DNA of 64,000 nucleotides from a virus. The notes beneath the pieces were generated by a model. The model did no database searches, was not told where the DNA came from, and was given only the letters and a program-made list of their open reading frames with translations. The position numbers were made by a program, and so were the translations under genes. The stretch is taken from IMG/VR virus record IMGVR_UViG_3300036884_000495, positions 53,625 to 117,624 of that record. The stretch is one strand, 5' to 3'. Positions 17,300-26,200 of this stretch are shown here, piece after piece. Numbering within the stretch: the first letter of the stretch is position 1; each line of letters opens with the position of its first letter.

Positions 17300-18525
17300 G
17301 CCACGAACCTTGTCATCTTCATTACGTTTAGCTTGGCGCAGATATCCATGCAGAGTTCTTCTACTCGGCTATCTGGGTGCTGCAGGTTGAAGCCCGCATA
17401 CAGGAGCGTCTTCAGCGGTTTCATTGCGATGTCGGCATAGCCGACGTTCACCACGCGCAGGAGCAGTTCATAGCAGCGGATAGCGAGGTCAAGCCGTTCT
17501 TGTTCTGGAGCTTGCGTGGCATAGGTTGCGCACGAGGGTAGAACAACGTGCAAGATATCCAGCTGCTTGGGGATAGGCCATTCTGTCGCGTGAAGGACGT
17601 CGCGAGGATGCGGCAGGTTGAACTTCTTGACGAAGGTTGCCCACTCTGCGGCGATGCCCTTACCTACAAGGCCCGCCACAACGTCTGTTTGTACGGTTTG
17701 ATCGAAGCCTAGGCAACGGGCGGTAGTGACGCCGTTGATAGCTTGGTGCCAGGTGCGTGGAGAGGGCCACGCCTTCGATGCGCGCGGGTCGCCGGATTCC
17801 GGCTGATCGAAGAACTTCGAGTGCGTCTGCTCCTTTCCATCCTCGTCTTTTTCGATGATGACCCCACCCGCCGCCTCGAGGAACATACCCGTCAGCGCTA
17901 GTACGGCGCCATAGTGTGCACGCCATTGATCCTTAACGATACTTTCTGCATCGAGTGCGTTTGGCACGCCGGGGTCATCGAGATCTGCCATGTACTCCAT
18001 CCACTGCCGCAACGTGGGCGGCGGGTAGTCGAAGTGGCACACGCGGTTTGCCATGGGCGTCTCGAGGTCGCGACCATTGGCGGCAACATCAGCCGGGTTC
18101 ATTGCGAGGATGATGCGTACGCCAGGAGGAAGAACGTACTCACCGATGGTGCGTTCATTCACGAACGATAATAAAGCCGCCTGGGTGGCAGGCGACGCAG
18201 AAGAGATTTCATCCAAGTAGAGGACAGACTTCTCGGCATCGATGGCGGAGCGTACTTGCTGTAGCGCGCACTCGAGTGAGAAGCCGTTTGGACCCATCAC
18301 AGGGAAGCCACCAATATGCTCGGGCGCTTTGGTAGCTACGAAAATAGGGAAGATAGGCAGCCCCATCAGCCTACTTAGCTGGCGAATACGTGCGCTCTTT
18401 GCGATACCAGACCCTCCGATGACATTGAGGTTGATGCCCCAAGGGGTGGGCTGCATAGGGGCGCCAGGGCCATTGCCCAGAGGCGTGCTCAGACAAACGA
18501 CGGCTATTGATTCGAAACGATCCAT
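17296..18525 (-). CDS. MoxR-family AAA+ ATPase
   Basis: A 409-residue ATPase. The Walker A region is IGGSGIAKSAR at about residues 36-46. Walker B is VLYLDEISSA at 101-110. SFVNERTIGEYVLPPGVRII and AMNPADVAANGRDLETPMAN cover the pre-sensor and sensor-1 regions typical of MoxR proteins (A.NP.....G...L..A...RF). VTTARCLGFDQTV may lie in the lid. Walker A has GIAKS in place of the usual GxGKT/S, which is common in this group. It is followed by the VWA protein with a 4-base overlap; MoxR-VWA pairs act as ATP-driven chaperones for metal insertion or complex assembly in bacteria. The phage role is not known. Confidence 0.88.
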   Translation of the reverse strand: MDRFESIAVVCLSTPLGNGPGAPMQPTPWGINLNVIGGSGIAKSARIRQLSRLMGLPIFPIFVATKAPEHIGGFPVMGPNGFSLECALQQVRSAIDAEKSVLYLDEISSASPATQAALLSFVNERTIGEYVLPPGVRIILAMNPADVAANGRDLETPMANRVCHFDYPPPTLRQWMEYMADLDDPGVPNALDAESIVKDQWRAHYGAVLALTGMFLEAAGGVIIEKDEDGKEQTHSKFFDQPESGDPRASKAWPSPRTWHQAINGVTTARCLGFDQTVQTDVVAGLVGKGIAAEWATFVKKFNLPHPRDVLHATEWPIPKQLDILHVVLPSCATYATQAPEQERLDLAIRCYELLLRVVNVGYADIAMKPLKTLLYAGFNLQHPDSRVEELCMDICAKLNVMKMTRFVA

Positions 18526-18527
18526 AA

Positions 18528-18812
18528 CTACTTTCCTTCAGCAAAAGCACGGACCTCAGCGCAATGTTCTGCACTGAGAGCCGTGACAACACGCCCATCT
18601 TTTATGAGCAGGTAGCCCTCTTTCCCACCCAGGGAAAAGGGTACGTGTAAGCCGCCGGGTGCGTGCACCGCGGTGTGCGCCTGTTCAGCGGCTTCGATAG
18701 CCATAGCTATTTGTTCGACAAGCGCCCTCTCGCCAAGTGAAGAAGCGCCTGGCCAGCGCTCCTTCACTCGCGAGAGTGTGTGTGGGGTGACGTAGTGTTT
18801 ACCCAGACCCAT
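18528..18812 (-). CDS. Hypothetical small protein, 94 aa
   Basis: A 94-residue protein (MGLGKHYVTPHTLSRVKERW onward). ATG at 18812 is preferred because GAGGACGGGC sits just upstream; a longer frame to 18848 has no ribosome-binding site and overlaps the upstream gene more. The C-terminal half has a possible beta strand pair (EGYLLIKDGRVVTAL). It ends two bases before the MoxR start, whose ribosome-binding site (AAGGA) overlaps its last codons. Function unknown. Confidence 0.62.
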   Translation of the reverse strand: MGLGKHYVTPHTLSRVKERWPGASSLGERALVEQIAMAIEAAEQAHTAVHAPGGLHVPFSLGGKEGYLLIKDGRVVTALSAEHCAEVRAFAEGK

Positions 18813-19320
18813 GCCCGTCCTCAAGATGCTGCCAAGTAATCTTCTCAATGAGATGGTCTGTGATTACGTGTGTACACTCCATGCAGTACATGCCTACAGG
18901 CGTGCCACGGATTGGGTCCCACTCTAGGGCCGGAGCACCACTGGGCGCTCTGTCCGAGAGAACAAGTACGCCTTGTTCGGCGGTGCTGACGCATTCCTCA
19001 TAGTCAATAGGCGCTCTGCAGACGTCGCAGTACGCGACACACGCGGCCCCGCCTTCTACGAAAGGCACGTCCTTCTGCTCCCGTGCGTCCCGCAGGTCTC
19101 TCTCCGCGTCCTCCCAGCACTGTTCATGGATCCAGTGGGGTGCCCACAAACGCACCCCTTTGCTGGTCAGGATATCGTTCAGAATGAGCACGCCGTCATA
19201 CCTTGTGGCTTCCTTTATCTGGTAAATCACAAGAGGCACGTGTCCGCACAAGATCTCCTCACAGCGCACGCACTGGAGGCTGTTGCCGTAAATAGCCCGA
19301 GTAACTAACGCCTCCTGCAC
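18799..19320 (-). CDS. Cys-rich hypothetical protein, 173 aa
   Basis: A 173-residue protein with three CxxC pairs (LQCVRCEEILC, YCDVCRAPI, YCMECTHV) and His residues (HWIHEQC, HVITDH), suggesting one or two zinc sites. The GTG at 19320 is chosen because it overlaps the upstream stop as TAGTG; the frame is open further upstream but those residues shadow the upstream gene. An AGGAGG lies just inside the start, so an unusual downstream start cannot be excluded. It belongs to the same minus-strand operon as MoxR/VWA. Family not recognised. Confidence 0.65.
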   Translation of the reverse strand: MQEALVTRAIYGNSLQCVRCEEILCGHVPLVIYQIKEATRYDGVLILNDILTSKGVRLWAPHWIHEQCWEDAERDLRDAREQKDVPFVEGGAACVAYCDVCRAPIDYEECVSTAEQGVLVLSDRAPSGAPALEWDPIRGTPVGMYCMECTHVITDHLIEKITWQHLEDGHGSG

Positions 19321-19919
19321 TAGTTCGGATAGCCGACTTGTGGTAGTTGTTCCCAATCGATTTGCTCCTTGTGGTACTGCGACCACCGTCTGCACATTGT
19401 TGTAAAGCGCGAGTCTGGTCCGAGCCGTGTCTCCGGCGCGACGTCCTCCACCATCTTTTCTAGAAGCAGGAAGTCCCTGCCGTCCGTGTGTACGTAGCGC
19501 GGGATATCCAACGGAGGTAACGGGTTGTACCAGTACCACCCGTTGTCCGCCCACCGGTAGGTAAGCTCCCGCAGATACAAGTCGTCTTCCAGGTCTTCCT
19601 CATCGACACGTAGTCCTTCCCAGCCAGCGTTGTAATCCCCTATCTCTGGGTAAGATTTCATCGTCGGTTCGTGAAGCGCGCCAGGCTTCACTTGTCCGCG
19701 CAGCAGATCAAAGTCGCGGGTGCTCAGAAAGGTCACGACGCCGCGGTCGTCGAAAGCTCGAAGGCGTATAGACTGTGTGTCTTTCGTGGGGCACAGTTCG
19801 TAGTTCACCTTCCAGATACGGTTCTTCTTTATGGGATCGGGGAACACTTTACCCACGTACCCAGACGCGTAGAGGAGCATCCGCGTTCCCGGATGCACCT
19901 CGAGATTACCGAGTGCCAT
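19320..19919 (-). CDS. Hypothetical protein, 199 aa
   Basis: A 199-residue protein beginning MALGNLEVHPGTRMLLYASG. The N-terminal half is beta-rich (GYVGKVFPDPIKKNRIWKV, SIRLRAFDDRGVVTFLSTRD), and the C-terminal half is acidic with many aromatic residues (YRWADNGWYWYNPLPPLD). The ATG at 19919 is chosen over a longer frame because AGGGGGCCGCCC precedes it and the extra 22 residues overlap the small membrane gene upstream. Function unknown. Confidence 0.65.
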   Translation of the reverse strand: MALGNLEVHPGTRMLLYASGYVGKVFPDPIKKNRIWKVNYELCPTKDTQSIRLRAFDDRGVVTFLSTRDFDLLRGQVKPGALHEPTMKSYPEIGDYNAGWEGLRVDEEDLEDDLYLRELTYRWADNGWYWYNPLPPLDIPRYVHTDGRDFLLLEKMVEDVAPETRLGPDSRFTTMCRRWSQYHKEQIDWEQLPQVGYPN

Positions 19920-20016
19920 GGGCGGCCCCCTGTGGTGAAGAGCGTACGTAGTCCATGCACCACCAGGCGATTCCCTGGAGCACACCGACTACGAGCCCGA
20001 TTAGGAAGAAGCTCAC
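19906..20016 (-). CDS. Small single-span membrane protein, 36 aa
   Basis: A 36-residue frame, VSFFLIGLVVGVLQGIAWWC and then MDYVRSSPQGAAHGTR. It starts GTG at 20016, overlapping the upstream stop as GTGA, and overlaps the next gene by 14 bases. Residues 3-20 form one hydrophobic transmembrane helix followed by a short polar tail. The coupling on both sides supports it being real despite its size. A membrane role is inferred; no family recognised. Confidence 0.55.
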   Translation of the reverse strand: MSFFLIGLVVGVLQGIAWWCMDYVRSSPQGAAHGTR

Positions 20017-20123
20017 TGCTTCTCGGTCTCCTCGTCCTGCTCTTGCGGCGAAGGCTCGTCCTGTGTGGCATCTGCATCGAATGTCATGTACAAGTCTGCT
20101 ACGGCATCTGCGAACGTGGGCAT
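20013..20123 (-). CDS. Small acidic protein, 36 aa
   Basis: A 36-residue frame, MPTFADAVADLYMTFDADAT followed by an acidic tail (QDEPSPQEQDEETEKQ). ATG at 20123 is preceded by AGGAGAACACA, a good ribosome-binding site. It is the first gene of the leftward operon running to the VWA gene. The 106 bases upstream to 20229 separate it from the divergent RNA polymerase gene and should hold promoters in both directions; no convincing consensus is seen. Function unknown. Confidence 0.55.
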   Translation of the reverse strand: MPTFADAVADLYMTFDADATQDEPSPQEQDEETEKQ

Positions 20124-20229
20124 TGTGTTCTCCTGTGGAATAGATTGCGTGTGGTGTCCGTCATTATTGTTATGCCTGCTACGTGGTCTTTCTTGTAGAT
20201 AGAACCCTATCGAGGTACGCTATGCAGAC

Positions 20230-23200
20230 ATGGCCTATCTGGACCCAAAGCAGGCGTTTGCGGATCTGAAGACTAACGTTCTTGAGGGGCTCGAGGCACA
20301 CTTCCCGATTACCGGTACGAAGCAGAGCGTGCACCTCGAGGGGCTTGATGTGCGCGAGAACAAGCACGATGTGGGCGACCTGCAGGCGCAGCACCAGACG
20401 AAACTTGACGGGGGTTCGTGGGGCGCTCCGGTGTACGGCACGCTGGCCCTGAAGAACAACGAGACGGGGGCCGTCATAGATCGCAAGACGATCAAGTTGG
20501 CTGACCTGCCGCAGATGACGCAACGACACAGCTATATCGTGGACGGGCAGGAGTACCAAGTCGACAGCCAGTGGCGCCTGAAGCAGGGTGCGTATACCCG
20601 CCGGCGAGATAATGGGCAGTTGGAGACGCAGTTCAACACCCTTGGCAAGAAGGGATTCGACATCACGTTCAACCCAGAGAACAAAGTGTTCTCCATGACC
20701 CGGGGGTCTTCTGAGAACATCCCGGTGTACACGCTAATGAAACACCTTGGGGTAGACGACACCTCCTTGGAGAAGTCCTGGGGCAAGGACATACTCGATG
20801 CGAATAAGAGCGCACGCGGCGTGAACACGGCCCTCGATCGCTTCTACAAGGCGGATAAGAAGAGGGCGCCCGCGACGCCAGACGAAGCAAAGCAGCACTT
20901 CATCGACTCCATGCTGGGGGCAAAGCTGCGCCCGGACTCCACAGAGATCACGCTAGGAAAGCCGTATACGCACGTGAACGGGGACGTGTTCCATGCCGCT
21001 ACGACGAAGATGATCGGCGTGCAGCGCGGCGACATCCCAGAGGACCAGCGAGACAGCTTGGTGTTCAAAGACCTGCGCACGGTGGCTGACATCGCGAAGG
21101 ATCAACTGACAAACTTCAATACGGTGTCCGCGATGAAGAAGCGCGTAGGGCGCAAGATCAATACGGCGACGAGCGTCCGCGAAGTCGTGCGCAGTGACAT
21201 GCTCTCGGCACCTGTTCGGTCCGCCTTCACGGGCAACTCCCTCTCACGCGTCGCAGACCAAGTGAATCCCGTGGAGATGATCACCTCCAGCTTCCAGACC
21301 ACCATCACAGGCCCCGGCGGCATTCAAAGCGACCATCAGATCAGCGAGACGGCAAAGTTGATCTCACCCAGCCACATCGGGTTTCTTGACCCTGCCCACA
21401 CCCCGGAAGGGTGCTTCGATGAGTGTACGGAGGTTTTCACGTCTAGTGGCTGGGTGCCCTGGCCCTCGGTTACGCAAGCTACGTACTTCGCCTGTCTCGT
21501 AGATGATCGCTTGGAATTCCACCTCTCGTCGGAACTACAGGACTACGAATACTCCGGCAGGATGTACGGTTTACGTAAACCGGGCTTTGAGTACCTTGTG
21601 ACGCCTAACCATCGTATGCTTTGCAGGCCCTTGGATGACGGCACTGTTTACCGTGTCGTGCGCGCTGACGAGATGCATGAAAAACCACGCTTCTTCAAAG
21701 CAGGACATGAGCCGTACGTTGGGCAGAATGCTGCGCGCTACGCGCTGCCATACGTGCCCGGTAATAACAGCAGCAAGAATGTAGCGGACGTCGACTTCGG
21801 GGACTGGGCCGAGTTCGTAGGGTGGTTTTTGTCAGAAGGCAGCTGTCGCTACGAGGAGAGCAGCAGTGCGTATATGATAAAAGTGTTTCAGAGCGAGATC
21901 AACACCGCTTGCTGCCGTCGTATTGAGGCCCTGTTAGACCGCCTAGGCTTTACGTGGTGCCTGTCTGAAAGAGAACACGGACGAAACGTCTACACGGTCG
22001 CCACTAAGCAACTCGCATGGTACATGCGGCAGCTGGGTACAGGCCCCTTCGACAAGCATATGCTTCCAGAGATGCATGACTGGCCGGTGCACGCGCGCTA
22101 CCGCTTGATGGAGTCGCTGATGCTCGGCGATGGCCGTCTAAACCACACGCATAAAAAGGCTAAGCAGCAAGGCTACGCGTACACCACAACGAGCCCCGCA
22201 CTCGCCCTAGACGTCGAGCGTGTGATCATATCGTTAGGCTGGGCGGCGCACATTTGTCGCTATGAAGACAAGCGCGAAGAACGCTACAAGGACGTTTACG
22301 AGGTACGGCTTCTTCTACATAAGGAGTCGTCAACAAGAATGAGCTCGAGACGTCGTGGGGAGTGCCCCTATTACACGCTCGATTACAGCGGACGGGTGTA
22401 CTGCGCCACGGTACCTGGGTCGTTTTTGTACGTGCGTAGAAACGGCAAGCACCCCATCTGGCTCGGCAACAGTAAGACGGGAGTAACCTCCCATTTACCG
22501 CTATTCGTGACTAAAGAGGGGAACAGGCCAATGATTCCTGTCTTCAACCTCAAGACGCAGCAGATGGATCGCATCGACCCTGTGACCTTCCACAACTCGA
22601 AGGTGGTGATGCCTGACCAGGTAACTTGGGACAAGAACAAGCCTACGGCGGTGGCGAATACGATTACCATCTCAAGCAAGGGCAATGAGCTGGCCGACGG
22701 TACGCTAAAGGGGTCGGACTACGTGATGCGCCACCCCAGTCAGCTATTCAGCCTGACCACAAACCTAATCCCCTTCTTGAACAACAACTCGGGCAACCGC
22801 GTAAGCTACGCAACCCACCACATCGAACAGGCGATCAGCCTTCACGATCGCGATGCGCCGCTTGTGCAGGTGGGCACGGGCCGCCAAGACGGCATCAAGA
22901 CCTTCGAGGATCTTGTGGGCAGGCAGTCTGCGCACACCTCGCCTACCGCCGGCACAGTCACCGCCATCACCGCCAACCACATCATGGTGACGGGTAAGGA
23001 TGGCGAGAAGAAGATAGGCATCTACAACAACTTCCCCCTCAACGACCCGAAGTCGGTGCTTCACAGCACGCCGGTGGTGAAGGTGGGCGACCAAGTAACC
23101 GCAGGGCAGCTCGTCGCCGATAACAACTTCACGCGCAATGGCACTCTCGCTCTAGGGAAAAACTTGCGTGTCGCCTTTGTTCCGTTGAAGGGCTACAACT

Positions 23201-26200
23201 TCGAAGACGGCGTTGTTATCAGCGAGACCGGCGCGCAGAAGATGTCGAGCGAGCATATGCACAAGCCCTCCACTATCCTTGGCCCTGGCACCATCACAGG
23301 CCTGGATAAGTACAAGGCGCTGCACCCTACCGGCTTCGAGAGGGATCAACTCGCGAAGCTAGGGGACGACGGTATCGTGCGCATTGGGCAGATCGTACAA
23401 CCCGGGGATCCGCTCGTTGTGGCGTCGAAGCCGTATGAGTCCAAGGGGTCGATGTCCCTCTCCAGGATCCGCAAGAGTCTCAGCGCGCAGAACATGGATG
23501 CCAGCTTAGCGTGGAAGACCGACCACCCCGGCGAGGTGGTAGGCGTGCATCAGGATGACAAGGGCAACGTCACGGTCCACGTGAAGACGATTGAACCGAT
23601 GCAGGTTGGGGACAAGATTGCAGGCAGGTACGGCAACAAAGGTATTATTACTGCCGTGGTACCAGACCATGAGATGCCGCATACAATCGATGACAAGGGC
23701 GTGAAGTCCCCGATTGAAATGGCGCTCAATCCCTGTTACGACGACCAGACAGAATTTCTGACGAAGCGTGGGTGGGTGCTGGGTAAAGACCTGCAAGACC
23801 ATGACTTCCTGGGTACTGTGAACCCGCAGACTTTCTGCTTGGAGTACCAGCGCCCCGTAGAAGGCATCTCTAGGCAGCAGTACAAGGGAAAAATGTACTT
23901 CTTGCAGAACAGGGAGCTGGAGCTGTGTGTGACGCCTAACCACAGGAACTTTGTGGCGACACGTTGTACCGACGCTCTTGGCGTCCTTGACCTCGAGTAC
24001 CTGCCGGAGGGTTTATTTAGACTAGAAGAAGCCCGTAGTCATTTCGGGAGAGCACGCAGATTCCTAAAGACCGCACGTTGGGCGGGTGTGGACCCCGGCG
24101 TTATTGTAATTCGCGCTGGCACTCAACGACTCACCGGCCCGAAGCAGAGTAGCCTTACTATTGCATCCGCAGACTTCGCGGAATTTATGGGTTGGTACAT
24201 CTCTGAGGGTTATTGCTCATACAACAAAGCTTCAGGGGCATACGGAATCAATATATGTCAGGCACGCGCGGCCAACCCTAAGAAGCACGCAAAGATCGAG
24301 GGACTGCTTATGCGTCTTGGGCTGGCGTATACGGTCCGCGATACCGAGTTCCAGGTAAGGCACAAGGGGTTGTACGAATACCTTAGGCCGCTAGGTCTGT
24401 GCGCAGATAAGTACATTCCTGAGGATATACAGCAGCTACCCCCTGCGCTTCTGCGCATCTTCTTGGATACGTACCTAGCTGGCGACGGGAATACTAGGTA
24501 TGAACCGGCACGTGGGCACTACAACACACGACGGTTCACAACAACGTCGTCTCGTCTTGTAGACGACCTGCAGATTGTGGCGCTAAAACTGGGCTTAGTA
24601 GTAAACAAGCACAAGCCTACAACCAGGAAGAACAAGCCGGGTGCTCCCTGTTTCGATAGTGCAGTAGGTTCTAGGAACAAAGCGCCCTGGGCTAATTGGT
24701 CGGAGGATACGAAGGAGAACCAAGTAGAGGCGTGGGTCGACTACTCTGGCGTTGTCTACTGCGCGGAGGTTCCAAACCACACGCTTGTTACACGTCGTGG
24801 GGGCACTGTAGTTGTATCTGGCAACTGTGGGATTCCAGGCCGAATGAATATGGGGCAGGTGCTGGAAACAGCCGCCGCCAAGATCGCCCATAAGACTGGG
24901 CAGACTTACATCGTGAACAACTTCGAGCACGGTGTGGATGCCTTGGACAAGGTCAAGAAAGAACTCAAGGCGCACGGCCTGTCTGACACCGAGGTATTGC
25001 ACGATCCCATGAGCGGACAAGAGCTCGGACCCGCACTGGTGGGCATGCAGCACATACTCAAACTGAACTTCCAGATCGACAAGAAGGTTTCCACGCGTTC
25101 GGGCATGCCACTTGATGGTGCCGAGGCGGAGCACTACGACGCGGATACGCTCATTCCTTCTGGCGGCGGCAAGACCGGCGGGCAGTCCATGGGTAACCTT
25201 GGGATGTATTCGATGCTGGCACATGGGGCGACCGCGAACATCCGCGAGATGCAGACGTGGAAGTCAGAAGGTGCCGATCGCAAAGAGCGCTGGGACTCTC
25301 CCCACCACGAAATCTGGAACGCGATTCAGAACGGGGACATCCCCCCTCCGCCTAAGAAGACCTTCGCCTTTCAGAAGTTCGAGGACACGCTACGCGCCGC
25401 GGGTATCGACGTGCAGAAGAAGGGGCACCAGATGCTCCTCACGCCTCTTACCAACCAGCAGGTTCTGAAGATGTCCAAAGGGGAGCTTCCCGAACCCGGG
25501 TATGTGACCTTTGCGAAGCCCGATGCCAATGGCGAACCCACTACACGTAAGGGTGGCTTGTTCGACCCTGTCCTCACTGGCGGGCACGGCGGAAAGAACT
25601 GGACGCACATCGCGCTCCCAGAACCCGTCCCGAACCCCGTGTTCGAGAATGCCATCCAGCGCATCACAGGGCTGACGAAGAAAGAGTACACCGACGTCAC
25701 CACCGGCGAGAAGGCTATCAGCAAGGACACTGGCAAGATCGTTCCCCTTGGCACCAAGAATGCCATCGCAGGCGGTGCAGGTATCGCGCACATCCTCGGG
25801 CAGATGGATGTGAAGGAGGAACTCGCGAAGGCGCAGAAGTCTCTCGATTCGTACAACATCCCTGACAACATCGCCCATAGAGAGGGCACGCAGGAGATCG
25901 ATAAGCGCTCGAAGAAGGTTCGCTACCTGACCGCACTCGACAACGCCGGCATCCATCCGAAGGACGCTTACGTGCTGACGAACCTGCCGGTCATTCCGCC
26001 GTTGATGCGCCCCTCATCATTCCTTCCAAGTGGAGACGTCAATCACGCGGACGTCAACCAACTCTACGCGGCGATCGGTGACATCTCCGGGGCGATGAAG
26101 GACAAGAACTACAAGTTCCTGAGTGACCACGACAAGAAGATAGACCGCGCCAACATGTACGACGGCGTGAAGGCGCTCATGGGCGTGGGTGAGAACTGGG

